DNA of 64,000 nucleotides from Brassica napus (Eukaryota > Streptophyta > Magnoliopsida > Brassicales > Brassicaceae). This document shows positions 24,646 to 36,496 of the stretch, piece by piece. Where the stretch lies: NCBI RefSeq assembly GCF_020379485.1, contig NC_063448.1:15709726-15773725 (forward strand). The letters are read 5' to 3'. The position numbers and the translations under genes were made by a program. Under the pieces are notes generated by a model. That model was given only the letters and a program-made list of their open reading frames with translations, ran no database searches and was not told where the DNA came from. Positions within the stretch are counted from its first letter, which is position 1. Every line of letters starts with the position of its first letter.

Positions 24646-26474
24646 ATGAACTGCCTATCTCATCATGCGCGTTCTTACATTTCCTTGGGGCTTCTCAAGA
24701 GATCCAGCTATGTCACTTCCAAGATCCCCCCATGGAACCAATGCTTTTACATGCCTTCAAAGCCCTGTTTAAACCCTGCAACTGTTGTCAGCCCACTCGG
24801 ACTCTCCAGGGCTCATTGTTATTCCTCCAGATCAAAGTCTGGTAAATCGAAAATGTTGACGGCTGTTTCTGTTGCTGATAAAGAGAAAGAGAAAGAGAAA
24901 GACGCCTTCTTTGTTGTCCGGAAGGGTGACGTTATTGGAATCTACAAAGATTTGAATGATTGCCAGGCTCAAGTTGGATCCTCGGTCAATACAATCTTTT
25001 CGCCTTTACAATATATCTTGTGTTATCTTTATAGGATGGGAATTATAAACAGAAGAAATTATTGTGTTATTTTGTTAATATTGGTAGGTGTTTGATCCTC
25101 CGGTTAGTGTTTATAAGGGATACTCGTTGCCTAAAGACGCAGAGGATTATCTTTCTTCTGTTGGGATGAAGAACCCTCTCTACTGTTTTGGAGCTTCTGA
25201 CTTGAGAGAGGATATGTTTGGCTCTCTCACGCCTTGTCTTTTCCAGGTATATGACAACTTTGTGCCTTCACTGTCTTATCTAGGTAGAATACTCTTCAAC
25301 TGTCGTGTGCGATTCGTCTTGTGTTATTAACTCTGCCTCTCTTTAAAACCCTTCTTTAGGAGCCAACTTCTTCCAAAGTTAAAGTATCTGAAGAAGAGGA
25401 TATCTCAGAGATGAAGTCAAAAGATATGAAACATGTAAGGAGAGGGCTTTTGATTCTTATATCATAGTTTGAAGAAATAGCTGAAGTTTATGAGACAAAA
25501 CAACCTCAGCTCATTCCTTTAGTATTCATGTTTCTCAGGATATGCCTTCTGCTTCGGTTTTTGATCAGCAGCTAAAACCATCGGCTGTTACTTCAGATGT
25601 GAGTTGTGGTTATGTTTGTATTTTTATCATTATTCAGAGTGCAGAATGTTTCTGGCTCAAGTTCTCTTTCCCGCCTTGTTGTAGGAAACTTGCTTTATTG
25701 AGTTTGATGGTGCATCAAAGGGGAATCCAGGTCTCTCTGGCGCAGCAGCTGTACTGAAAACTGAGGATGGAAGCTTGGTATGAATACTTTTGAATCACAG
25801 TTTTATTAGAGAATCGAGTACTGTTTCTAAAAAATTTCATTTTTCTGGGAAAAAAAAACAGATATGTAAAGTGCGTCAAGGATTGGGAATTGCCACAAAC
25901 AATGCAGCAGAGTATCATGGATTAATCCTAGGGTTGAAGCATGCTATTGAGAGAGGTTACAAGAAAATTAAAGTGAAAGGTGACTCCAAGCTGATATGTA
26001 TGCAGGTTCGTCAATGGAAATCATTTATTTATCTAATCAGAAACGCTTTATATGTTCGCACTTACGCAACACTTTTCTAACAGATTAAAGGTAAATGGAA
26101 GGTAAACAACGAGGTATTGTCGAAGCTGCACGAGGAAGCTAAACAACTAACCAACGAATGTATCTCTTTCGAGATCAGTCATGTACTAAGGGTATGTTTC
26201 TGTGTGCATCTCTCTTTGTAAATAGATTAGATAACGCTCTTATGCTTGAGAGCAAGATCATCAGTACATGGCGTTTTTCTAATGCAAATGTCTAGCATTG
26301 TTCTTTTGCAGAATCTTAACTCTGCTGCAGATGAACAAGCAAACTTGGCTGTCCGCCTTCCCGGTTAGACAACCTAGTCTCCCTTTTTCTCTGCATTTGA
26401 TAATATCTGATACAGAAAAATTAACCAAAATCTATGATGCATTGTATACAGAAGGACAAGTTGAAGTGGCGTGA
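24646..26474 (+). CDS. RNH1C: Organelle-targeted RNase H1, RNH1C (At1g24090) orthologue
   Basis: Nine exons: 24646-24984, 25088-25246, 25360-25434, 25539-25598, 25685-25777, 25862-26005, 26084-26191, 26312-26363 and 26452-26474. They sum to 1,053 bases, 350 aa. A ~75-residue Ser/basic N-terminus looks like a plastid or mitochondrial presequence. The hybrid-binding domain follows (about residues 85-165, FFVVRKGD..GIYKDLNDCQAQV and NPLYCFGASDL), then a linker and the RNase H domain. Its DEDD residues are visible in FDGASKGNPG, NNAAEYHGL, VKGDSKL and SAADEQANLA. The enzyme cuts the RNA strand of RNA:DNA hybrids; in Arabidopsis RNH1C removes chloroplast R-loops. Reading through the last intron gives an alternative early stop (LPG*). 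Confidence 0.92.
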
Positions 26475-26942
26475 AGACTTTGTACTTATTTTCCGTGAAC
26501 GAAGATAGAGTTTGGTTTGTAGCCTGAACAAAAAGCACAGCACCCCAATCAAAATCTGAATAGTAGCCTGAACAAAAAGTATTCATTCAACATGTCTTCA
26601 TTTTCTTGCAGACAAAACGAAGCCACTAGAATGTGGTGAAGAGCGAGAATGTGCCATAGAGATTTTTTTCAGAAAGTGAACACAGAACAATGTAGAATCT
26701 CCAGCTAGAAAATAAAAATATCATTTGTCGTCGGCTGACTTTGATTCTTTTTGTACCTTACAGTACTTCTGTTGTTATTTAATTTAGTGGGCTGAGATTG
26801 GGCCAATAACATGTCATGGTGAACCCATTTTAATTTACTTTTGAGCCTTTCGCCGAACTTGGAGATCAAGCAAAGCACAGTTCTTCCATTGAAAGCCTGT
26901 AACTGTTTTTCTTCTCGAGGAAATGTCGAAAGGATTTCTAGA

Positions 26943-28355
26943 ATGTTGACGAAGGCGCTTAGGATTTTGAAACCCAGGTCTATCCTCGGACCGGTTTATT
27001 CCTCTTCTCTGTCGCCGAGGTTGACTCCCGGAGCTGTTTCTCGTACGACGGCTGGCGCGGCGGAAATCGACGCCGATGATGCTGTCGCGTACTCGGACCC
27101 GACGGAATCGCCGACTGCGATGCCGATTACGATGCAAGCTCACCTTCAGCCACGTGTCGTCGTGTACGACGGAGTCTGTCATCTTTGCCACGGAGGTACA
27201 GTGTTCTCTCTCTCTATTAAGCTTCTCACAAGGAAGCCGTTTTGCGTGAGAGGTTTGTCGATCGATTCTGTCTATTGATTTGGTATCAGTCTTGATTAAA
27301 TAGTTCTATTAGGCTTTCCAGCCTTTGGGATGAGTAATTGACATTGTAGAGGACTTGAGTTCTTGGCTACTTACTCAATCGATTGTAGCCGAGTATTAGT
27401 TATTGTTCTTTGATTTAGGTGTGAAGTGGATCATCAAAGCGGATAAGTATAGAAAGATAAAGTTCTGTTGCCTTCAGTCTAAAGCCGCTGAGCCGTATCT
27501 AACAGTGAGTGGAGTCACCAAGGAAGATGTTCAGAAGCGTTTTCTCTTTATTGAAGGTCTCGGTTCATACCATCAGGCCTCAACCGGTATGTGAATCTTT
27601 CTTTTTCACACAGTTGCTTTTACAAATTTCACAGAAAAGATTTTTGTTGAAGAATTGGGTGAAAATATGTGGGTAGCTTGAATGTGTTTCTAATGGCAAC
27701 TAGATTCAGTCTACTAAATTGCGCATTGAGCTTCTTGCTTGCATTTGAGCTTTGCAGAGATGAACTCTCTCTAGTTAAGTACCCCCAGCTTGTTAGTTAT
27801 GGTAGATGGATTTAGTCGGGCTGGTTAAGAAGTATAAGCTTGATTGATGCTGAAATGAATTAGTCAGCTGGAGTTCTCTCTGCGAGACTGTTTATGGTTG
27901 CATAGTGACTGCTTATGTCCTGTGATGATATATTATTCTCGAGTTCTTCTTGTCATATGATTGCTTAGTGACTGCTTATGGCCTGTGATCATATATTGTC
28001 ATGTGCTTGAGTTGTGACTGCTTATGCCAATGGTTGTTTCTGTATAGTATGGGATTCAATGGTTGTTTCTCAACATGTTTTCTCTGTTGCCCAAGAAGGA
28101 ATCCTTGGATTGATCTTTTGACTGCATCTTTTTGACTCTACAGCTGCACTTCGGGTGGTATCATACCTGCCTCTGCCTTATTCAGCATTGAAGGCTTTCG
28201 CCATAGTTCCCACTCCTCTGAGAGACTCGGTGTATGACTACGTGGCCAACAACCGTTATAACTGGTTTGGAAAAGCTGAGGATTGCTTGGTTCTGAAGGA
28301 GAAAGAGCTGCTGGAGCGGTTTATAGACCGAGACGAACTCATTGATCGATGCTAA
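26943..28355 (+). CDS. DCC (DUF393) family putative thiol-disulfide oxidoreductase
   Basis: Three exons: 26943-27195, 27419-27586 and 28144-28355, 633 bases, 210 aa. The N-terminal ~55 residues are rich in Ser, Arg and Ala and could be an organelle presequence. The DCC motif follows in VVVYDGVCHLCHGGVKWI (conserved Asp, CxxC), then CCLQSKAAEPYL and a C-terminal YNWFGK block typical of the family. The reaction and substrate of plant DCC proteins are not established; a thioredoxin-like role is suggested by the CxxC. ATG 26943 is the first in-frame ATG of the open frame. By position it is the orthologue of At1g24095. Confidence 0.88.
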
Positions 28356-28762
28356 TGACACACCATTCGACAGATATATTGTCCGCGTATATAAATAAAA
28401 GGGAACATGATTAGAGTTAACTTTCCAAGAACAGTGATCACCAACACAAAAGAGTCTTTTTGAAAGCTAATCCTCATATAATATTTGTTGCTATTTCTTC
28501 TAAATTACGTTGAGCAAATTCCAGTATCGGAATCCTTTTAAGTGGTTGGCAGTACCAAGATGTCAAATTGATAATTGTTGAACCGCCAGTCTACAAAATA
28601 AAAAGAATCAACGTTGAGATTTTATCTTCTGCTGAGTTCCCTACATAACTTGGTTGAGAGATCAGATCCAAACTTGGAACAAAATATCAGATTTGCAAAC
28701 ATGTTGCAGAAAAACATAATAACCATTCAATATCAGATCAAAAAGTTATACTCAAAAATGCT
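28356..28762. other. Intergenic, no gene seen
   Basis: DCC gene 3' end and the DNA downstream of the U5 snRNA. No credible ORF. Confidence 0.5.
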
Positions 28763-28880
28763 GGGTCCACCCGAAGGCAGATCCCTCCAAAAATAAGCGT
28801 ATGCCACTTAGCATGGAGAGCACACGGTATTCTTTAGTAAAAGGCGAAAGAATAGTTCGCTTTGTGCTCACCACATGGCT
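28763..28880 (-). ncRNA. U5 spliceosomal snRNA
   Basis: On the minus strand the transcript begins AGCCATGTGGTGAGCACAAA at 28880. Stem-loop I carries the invariant U5 loop CGCCTTTTACTAAAG between TATTCTTT and AAAGAATA arms, followed by a return strand with CCGTGTGCTC. The Sm site is in TTATTTTTGGAGG (about 28785-28797) and a short 3' hairpin (CTGCCTTCGGGTGG) closes it. About 118 nt matches plant U5. U5 aligns exons in the spliceosome. The 3' end is approximate. The promoter at 28911-28962 supports a real transcription unit. Confidence 0.93.
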
Positions 28881-28910
28881 GCGTGGTTTCAACTTGAGGA
28901 GTGTGGAGTT

Positions 28911-28962
28911 TATTTATACTAACATCTCCAGCACAAATCCTCTCAGCTTACCGATGTGGGAT
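28911..28962 (-). promoter_or_regulatory. snRNA promoter: USE + TATA of the U5 gene
   Basis: On the minus strand the plant snRNA upstream sequence element ATCCCACATCG (28962-28952) is followed 33 bp later by TATAAATA (28918-28911), about 31 bp before the RNA start. This wide USE-TATA spacing is the Pol II class of plant snRNA promoter, as expected for U5. Confidence 0.92.
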
Positions 28963-29312
28963 GTATAAAGGCTCCTTTATCAAAAAGGCCTTGTGGGCTG
29001 CAGTAAAAACTGGGCCGATGTATTATTACGATAACATATATGTTTCCCCGTTGGTAAAGGATGTTGTAAGAATCTAATGAATTCGTGATGGATCATTGCT
29101 ATATCTTTCTTTCAGACAGTGTGACAATTGCTGCAGAACTATACACATGTCTAAGTACTTAAACAAGCAGATTCTTTCACATATCGTGTGCAGTAGAACT
29201 AGGAAAAAAATATCACAATTGGTTTATTCATATTACTGAATGACAATCATCTCCGTACAATGCTCTTGAGCAACAACAACAAACACACAAGATTTACAAA
29301 TCTCATTACCTC
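28963..29312. other. Intergenic, no gene seen
   Basis: DNA upstream of the U5 gene and downstream of UGT74B1. Nothing recognisable beyond presumed UTR. Confidence 0.5.
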
Positions 29313-30886
29313 TCAATGTTTCTTCCCTAAACTCTCCACAAACTCATTAATGCTCCGATCAGAGCTTCCTCCTTCACTCATCGCCTTCACAGCCAAATCT
29401 TTCCACTTCTTAGAACTCTCTCTAATCTCCACACTACTCTCTCCTTCCATCACTCCTCTCAAACACCTCACCACCTCATCGCTCTTCACAACTCCTCCCC
29501 CAGCTTCCTCCTTCGCCCTATACCCAACTCTCCAAACCTCCTCCACAAACTTAGCATCATTCATCTGATCACTCCACTGAGGCACACCAACCATCGGAAC
29601 TCCCAAACTCAATCCTTCCAACGTCGAGTTCCAACCGCAGTGAGTCAAAAAGCAACCTATCGATTCATGAGCTAAAACCTCAAGCTGGTTACACCAAGAA
29701 ACAAGCAACGCTCTGTCTTTGGTAGCTTCCACAAACCCTTCTGGTAACTTCGCTATATGAGCTTCTTTGATCACCCACAAGAAGTTAAAGTTGGATTCTT
29801 GTAACGCCTTTGCCACCTCAGCGAGTTGCTTCTCAAAGAGGATCCCAAAGGAACCAAACGAAACAAAAACCACTGACTTGCTCAGCTTAGTGTCTAACCA
29901 CTCCATACACTCCTCCGAGAGCGGCTTCATCAGGCTCGAGCCGTAGCCTTTATCGTCTTTGATTCGGCCGTCGAGATAAGCAGATGGTATCATAGGTCCG
30001 ATCAACGTCGCCTTCATCGCCTCTGATTCTCCAACTTCACAACCCTGAAACCAAACACAATCCAAAACATCAGCGAACATGAATGTATTAGTTTATAAAT
30101 AATCTTAATTAAAACATCAACGAACATAAAAGATAAATTATACATTACTTTTTATAATAATAATAATCTGAGAAAATAGATTATTAACTGAGTGTTTGAT
30201 TAAAACACTTCTCTTACTTGTGTCTCTAACCCTTCGAAACCGTTGACGAACAGCCAATCAGCATCTTCGTGGTTACGGAACTGGTTCAGAAGAACTCTCC
30301 CGTGCTCCGCGTGGCTCGACGAGTGACGTCCCACGAAGGAAGGAAGCTCGTCGTAGCTCAAAGCCGGCAAGCCACGGACGAGATACGGCGCGGAAGCGGG
30401 ATCAGCGGGGAGAGGAAACTCACCGGAGGCGAATTTGCGTAGAACAGAGCAAACGGTGAGGTTGTTGGTGAAGAAAGCAGCAGCTGAGATGGAGTTAGAT
30501 CTCGCGACTTCGAGCCCCCACGGGAGGAAAGAGTCGTAGACTAATGAATCGATGGGTGAATCTGTGGATTTGAATTTGGAGATTACTCGGGTTAAGGTTT
30601 CGGAGCCGTTGAGCTTGAAGGATTCGGAGTATGCGTCGATGCTGACGCCGGGGACGCCTATGGGGATGAAGTCGTGGCCGTCGGAGATTGGTTCGACGGA
30701 GACGGAGGGAGTGGAGATGGAGGAGGCGGTGTAGGTGGTGGTGGCGATTGTGACTTTGACGCCTTTGGAGACTAGGCGTTTAGCGAACTGGACCATTGGG
30801 TTGAGGTGGCCTTGGACTGGGTAAGGTAAGACCACGACGTGGCCTTTGGAGTTGGTCGCTGTTGTTGTTGTTGTTGTTTCCGCCAT
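29313..30886 (-). CDS. UGT74B1: Thiohydroximate S-glucosyltransferase UGT74B1 (At1g24100)
   Basis: Two exons (minus), 30886-30218 and 30044-29313, sum to 1,401 bases, 466 aa. GT1-family fold: the catalytic His lies in PYPVQGHLNP near the N-terminus. The C-terminal PSPG box carries WCNQLEVLAH, THCGWNSTLE and PQWSDQ, which bind UDP-glucose. UGT74B1 transfers glucose to the sulfur of thiohydroximates, the penultimate step of the glucosinolate core pathway, in the cytosol. The single intron position is typical of group L UGTs. A Thr run follows the start (MAETTTTTTATNSKG), lengthening the N-terminus a little over my recall of the Arabidopsis protein. Confidence 0.95.
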
Positions 30887-31156
30887 TGCAGAACTTGGTT
30901 TCTGTTTTGTTTGCAGTTGACAAAGACACAGAAGAGGAGGAAGAAGAAAAATAGTAATTCTGATGTCTTCGGAGAAAAAATGAGTCGTTGGGGTTATATA
31001 TGTCCGAACGCATTGTTCACGTTTCGCGTTGGTGTCACCTAACTAATGCTAGTTCCATACATTTGGCTTTTTTTGTTATAAAGGTTCAATAAAAAAATGT
31101 AAACAAAATTAATAAATACAAATGGAAACCTAATAATAAGTAGACGAACAAGGATT
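30887..31156 (-). promoter_or_regulatory. UGT74B1 upstream region
   Basis: Includes a TATA-like word TATATAACC on the minus strand near 30993-31001. No other feature is seen. Confidence 0.35.
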
Positions 31157-31972
31157 TAGAGCATGATTATCAGGTTGCTTAAGTTAATTTTGATTAAAAA
31201 AATTACCTTTTAACTGAAGAAACATTGCTTAAATTCACTATCTCTTACCACCAATTAAAATAACACCTAGATAATTAATAAAAAATATTAAATTTTATTT
31301 AAAATTTTTAAAATAGTTGAAAAAAAAAATGATGTCTAACAAAACCCTAAATCTTAAATTTTAAACTCAAAATCTAAATCTAACCTCCAAATACTAAACC
31401 CAAACCCTATACCCTAAAATCAAATAGTGAACCCTAAACCCAAACTTTATACTATAAACTCAAATTTTAAACTCTAAACCCAAACTGTAAACCCAAATCT
31501 TAGACCCTAAATCCAAACCGTAAACTCTAAACCCAAACCCAAATTCTAGACCGTAAACCGCTCTAAACCAAACTGCAGACTTTAAACCCAAATTCAAACT
31601 TTTTGGGTTTAGGGTTTACGGTTTGGGTTTAGGGTATAGGATTCAGGTTTATGATATAGGGTTTGAGTTTATGGTTTATAGTTTAGGATTTGGGTTTATG
31701 GTATATGGTTTAGGTTTATGATCTAGAGTTTGGGTTTAGGATTTAGGATTTAGGATTTAGGGTTTAGAGTTTTGGTTTAGTATTTAGAGTTTAGAGTTTG
31801 GGTTTTGTTAGCGGCATCATTTTTTTTCAATTATTTTTGATTTTTTTTTTTTAAATAATATTTTTATTAATAATCTAGCTGACACCTTGATTGGTTATAA
31901 CAAGGGAGGTGCATAATTGGATCCGTGAGATGTTTGTGGAGGCAGAAGTTACTTGGACTTCAGGATGCTCTA
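31157..31972. mobile_element. Foldback (long inverted repeat) element with telomere-like arms
   Basis: The outer ends are TAGAGCAT (31157) and, inverted, ATGCTCTA (31972). Further in, ACCAAT, CACCTAGAT/ATCTAGCT, ATTAATAA and AAATGATG(T/C)...CTAACAAAACCC appear on the left and as the reverse complement on the right (to ~31805). Between them the left half is (AAACCCTAA)-like and the right half (TTTAGGGTTT)-like, so the whole ~0.8 kb can fold on itself near 31605. There is no coding capacity. It is probably a MITE or foldback element; no clear target duplication was found. Confidence 0.65.
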
Positions 31973-32528
31973 ATCAAGTAGCCAGACTATCTTGTTTAAA
32001 TGAATAATGATTCTTCATTTGTAATTTTTGTATGGTCCAACATTGTATTGACACAAGTCACACAATCCTCCACGAGAACCACCTGCTTTCTAGATCTAGA
32101 AAAAGAAAGATGTTTATAAAACAAGTACAAGAGGAGATGTTTAAAAAGCAAGTATAAGATCTAGCTCCATTGCTTAAATGTTGAATGCATGATAATATGA
32201 TATGCAAATATGCAATAACATGGTTTGAAGCCACCACATCCTCCATTTTTCTAATAATTATGGAGACCTAAAATAAGAGTTTTACAATTTGGTTAAAAGT
32301 TTGTTTTTCTGTTTCTCCTTGAAACTCTCTCTTCCTTTAATTTTCCAAACAAAAACCTTCGTTTCACAATCAAAATAGACACAAGTAAACACCTAAAAAG
32401 AAAAAACAACACTGACCACAACAAACAGAAAACAAAACTAAAGAAGAGAGAAATCGACTATCAAGAGAATTTGAATTCAAGGGAAACTTGCAAATAATTT
32501 TTAAAAATTATATATTCCCTCTTCATCG
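31973..32528 (+). promoter_or_regulatory. Upstream region of the peroxidase gene
   Basis: AT-rich DNA. ATATATTCCC lies just before the start codon and A-rich leader-like sequence at 32345-32450. No gene is seen. Confidence 0.35.
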
Positions 32529-33524
32529 ATGAATTCTTGTGGGTTACGTTGTCTTTTTATTCTTCTGTCGTTTCCATATCTCCTTCAAGCCGATCTCTCA
32601 TCTGATTACTACAGCAAAACATGCCCTGATTTCGACCAAACCCTCGTCCAAGTCGTCACCGACAAACAGATCGCTGCTCCGACCACAGCCGCAGGAACAC
32701 TCCGTCTCTTTTTCCATGACTGCATGGTTGACGGCTGCGACGCCTCCATTCTCGTCGCTTCTACTTCCGGTAAAACCTCAGAACGCGACGCCGACATCAA
32801 CCATTCCCTCCCCGGAGACGCATTCGACCTAATCACCCGAATCAAAACCGCCCTCGAGCTAAAATGCCCCAACGTCGTCTCATGTTCCGACATCCTCGTG
32901 GGAGCAACGCGTAGCCTCGTCAAAATGGTCGGAGGTCCAAGAATCAACGTCAAATACGGTCGCAAAGACAGTCTCGACTCCGATATGAACCGCGTCGAAG
33001 GAAAGCTAGCTCGCCCCAACATGACGATGGACCACATCATCTCCATCTTCGGATCAGCTGGCTTGACCGTTCAAGAGATGGTGGCGCTCGTCGGATCGCA
33101 CACGATCGGTTTCTCTCACTGCAAAGAGTTCGCGAGCCGCATCTTCAACAGCAACGCGGAGCACAGCGCTGACTTTTGCCCCGAAGGGATGAACGCGAAA
33201 TACGCAGCGGAGCTGAGGAAGCTCTGCGCGAACTACACCAAGGACGCGGAGATGTCTGCGTTTAATGACGTTTTTACCCCTGGGAAGTTCGACAACATGT
33301 ATTACAAGAACTTGCAGCACGGGTACGGGCTGCTCGAGTCGGACCAGGCGATTGCGTTTGATAACAGGACGCGTCCGTTTGTTGATCTTTACGCGGCGAA
33401 CGAAACGGCGTTCTTCGACGCGTTTGCGAAGGCCATGGAGAAGTTTAGCGAGCAGAGGGTGAAGACGGAGTTAAATGGAGACGTTCGAAGGCGGTGCGAC
33501 CAGTACAATGACTACAGGGGGTAA
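32529..33524 (+). CDS. PER6: Class III peroxidase, peroxidase 6 (At1g24110) orthologue
   Basis: Single-exon gene, 331 aa. A hydrophobic signal peptide (CLFILLSFPYLLQA) precedes the mature start at about residue 22-25. The distal haem site is LRLFFHDCMVDGCDASIL (catalytic His; Phe-His-Asp-Cys), the conserved SCSDIL follows, and the proximal haem His is in LVGSHTIGFSHC. Paired Cys residues fit the four disulfides of the family, and Asn-X-Thr/Ser sites suggest glycosylation. Class III peroxidases are secreted haem enzymes that oxidise phenolics with H2O2 in cell-wall cross-linking and defence. Most have three introns; this intronless form is shared with its Arabidopsis counterpart as I recall it. 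Confidence 0.94.
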   Translation: MNSCGLRCLFILLSFPYLLQADLSSDYYSKTCPDFDQTLVQVVTDKQIAAPTTAAGTLRLFFHDCMVDGCDASILVASTSGKTSERDADINHSLPGDAFDLITRIKTALELKCPNVVSCSDILVGATRSLVKMVGGPRINVKYGRKDSLDSDMNRVEGKLARPNMTMDHIISIFGSAGLTVQEMVALVGSHTIGFSHCKEFASRIFNSNAEHSADFCPEGMNAKYAAELRKLCANYTKDAEMSAFNDVFTPGKFDNMYYKNLQHGYGLLESDQAIAFDNRTRPFVDLYAANETAFFDAFAKAMEKFSEQRVKTELNGDVRRRCDQYNDYRG

Positions 33525-33973
33525 ACTATAAGAGTTACCTCTTTAAAACACGTTAAGAAAAACTGTCATATTATATTAGTAGTTATCACCACAATGGTCA
33601 GTGATTGTTGAGTTGGTTACATTTATTGGTTGAAACTTGTATCAATCACCAGTATTGTGGTGGACAAATCTATTATTTTGAAACTTTTTCGTGTCGATGA
33701 GTGTGTGTTTTCCTTTGTTGTTTTTTTGTATGTTGATTTATCAATTCTAATTTTATTTAATGCAAATTAAGATAACATATGAAATTCATATAATGTTATT
33801 AGCACAAACCATTAACATGATCAAATAATATAATTGTCAAAAATAAAGAGTTGATTAATACGAATGATAAGTTGGAGAAAATATCAAATGATTTACAGAT
33901 ACAACATGCCTAAGGTAAAGGGAGGAAAACATAAATGTATTTAAGAAAAGAAAGCAACGATGATAAAGAAAGG
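33525..33973. other. Convergent intergenic region, no gene seen
   Basis: 3' flanks of the peroxidase and ARL1 genes. No other feature. Confidence 0.5.
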
Positions 33974-36496
33974 CTAACAAGGTTTTTTCTTGTCCAATTT
34001 CAAATGTAATTTGTACCATTTGCTTTTCTTCTTTAGTGTCTCAGACTTATCAGAAGGACTTGGTTTCTTGTTCCTCTCTTTGCTGCTTTCTTCCTCTTCC
34101 TCTTCCTCCTCGTCCTCTTCTTCTTCCTGTTCAGTTGGTGCAGGCGCCTCAGCCGCTGCCTTTTTGAACGAGTTCCTTCTCAGCCTGTTCAGTCTGTTCT
34201 TGCTCGAGCTCCGCTTTATCACTGGAGCCGTAGTGTAAGCCGAGTGAATTTCATTTCTCTGCTTCAGAAGCTCGTCGATCTGTGAAAAGCACATGAAAAA
34301 TCAAATGTTTTACAATTTGGTTTTGTTTACTCAAGTCATGACATATCTTCTCATCTTTTTAATGCCACTGAGGGTAGTAACTTTACAAATGAATAAAGAC
34401 TAACCGATTGCATTTCCTGAGCGTATCTACTGGTCATATCAGTGAACTGCACAAGTACTTCCCTGTACTCTGTCTCAAACTTTGCAAGCTCTGCCCTTTT
34501 AGTGAGGATCTGAGCTTCTACAGACCTAAGGTCTTCTTTTTCTTGAGTAAAAGAGGCAGCACAAAGAACTTGGATTGTGTAGTTCACGCTTTTGAAAAAA
34601 TTATCACCTGATAAAAAGGAAAAAAAATGTCATTGTTGACCACTACCTAGTTGGGATTAATCAAGTGCTCAAACAGATATGAGTTTATAATGAGATTGCA
34701 ATCCTAGAAAACTGACCATAGACAGCAAAGACATGTGTTCCGGCCTTTAGCTCAGTAAGTTCACATTGCTGAAATCCATCAAGCTTTTTAAAGAAGGCAG
34801 TTTCTGGATCCTTTGCTTGAGCCACCTAAGCCCAATTAAAAATCAAGTCACGTATTGAAAAAAAAAAAAACTCATAGTGGCAAAGTGAACCTACCGAATT
34901 GTTGGTGTGATCCAGCCGGTAGACAGGGAAACCGAGAAAGTACATTCCAGCAGATGTTATCTTGCCAGTTCTTTTGCTGTCCTCCTATACCATGAGTGAT
35001 TCAGATTATAAGAAGAAGAAAAATCTTCAAAGTTCAAATTACTTATTTTATTACAATGAAACAACGCATTAGTTCCATTGATATATGAAAACGCACAAAT
35101 AGAAGACAAAGTTTTCAATTCAATTAGTAAAAAAAATACCTGCAGGGCTAAGCTCAATCCGCTATTGGCTTCTTGATCAAAGTAAAGTAACTGCACAAGC
35201 ACAAGCACAGGCACGCGTTAGTTGTCAAATACTTTGGCATTTCCATATCAGTTTAAGGGGAAAAGACTCTGGCGAACAAACCTTGAATTTGCTTTTGCTA
35301 GATGATTCTACTCTGCAGACCAGCCCAGAACTCACTTCCTCTTCTGTTACTGTGACAGCATAAAAGTGTGCACATTGCTTTTCAACCTGTAAAAAAAAAC
35401 ATATCACATATGAGACCACTTAAATGGAGATACACAACCAAGTGAGATAATAGCCAGGCGTCGGCCACACTAGCTCACCTTTTTGGTCACAGCTTGTCCA
35501 AGTAAAAGAGGATCAACCGAAACTCTGCCGTTAAGAGCCTCCTCCAATATAGTTGCAGATACAGATGTTTTAATCGGCACACCAAGTTTGCTATTTCGTT
35601 GGAAATTTCACAACACATTTCTCAGCTTGCATTTAATAAAATCTATGTCCAGCTACATAAAAACGGCCACAGAGAATGAAGCGAAGTCCATACTAAAAAA
35701 AAAAAACCAACCTAAACAAAGCAGCAAAGACAGTATTCACAGCTCCCAAACTTGAGAGATCCAGCTCCAGCTCTTGGCCTTCGGCTTCAACTGCCTGTGA
35801 TTTGCAATTAGCAAAGTTTGAAATATCATGCTGGCAAATCATAAGCTGCTGGAAGTAAGCATATCAGACATGAAGAACGCCCCCAGAGAACAAAATTATA
35901 TCTAGTGACAAGAATCCTATCGTATCTTAAGCTAATATCTATGATTACACTGAAGACAAGAAGCAAACCGCACCTCAAAACCAGCAGAATCATACTGACG
36001 GCGTTTCTCAGGGTCAGACAAGATGTTGTAGGAAAAGGTGACCTCCTTAAACATGTCGGCTGCAACCGGATCATTTGCAGTCTTATCAGGATGGTACCTG
36101 AAACAACCAAAGCATTGATTTTGACAGGGATATCAAGAAGAGAGAATTAGGTAGCCTAAACCAGACCATCTGTCTTCCCCTAATGATAAAGGCTTATATG
36201 AGCAAAGCAATTCACAGATGAACAAGTAGCCATTAACTAGCTGCAAGACTTACGGATAAATTCAATTAAAGACTCATCCTTTAGACTAAATAGATTGAAT
36301 TCAAGGGTAGCCTAACCCTAAATTTCAAAACTTCAAACCAAAGAGAGAGAGAGAGAATCAATAAAAGAGCATACTTGAGAGCTAGTTTCCGATAAGCGCT
36401 CTTAATCTCCTGATCCGTGGAGTTCTTCAAGACTCCTAGAACCTCGTAAGGGTCCCGCCGTAGCTGCTTCTCCGACTTGGATCTATTAGCTGCCAT
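33974..36496 (-). CDS. ARL1: DnaJ protein ARL1 (ARG1-LIKE 1, At1g24120) orthologue
   Basis: Ten exons (minus): 36496-36375, 36097-35974, 35794-35712, 35590-35479, 35386-35282, 35190-35140, 34984-34895, 34825-34717, 34607-34405 and 34279-33974. They sum to 1,305 bases, 434 aa. An N-terminal J domain (DPYEVLGV...[15 protein letters not shown] intact across the exon 1/2 junction) recruits Hsp70. A central conserved region of the ARG1 family follows, then a coiled-coil-prone stretch ([19 protein letters not shown]) and a C-terminal tail with an acidic run and basic end ([17 protein letters not shown]). ARG1 and ARL1 act early in root and hypocotyl gravity signalling, on vesicle and PIN trafficking. 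The first ATG of the J-domain frame outside an upstream MWILK extension was chosen. Confidence 0.94.

Noticed and set aside
34080..34140. Plus-strand Ser-rich ORF opposite the ARL1 last exon
   Set aside because: It is the complement of the acidic Glu-run codons of ARL1.
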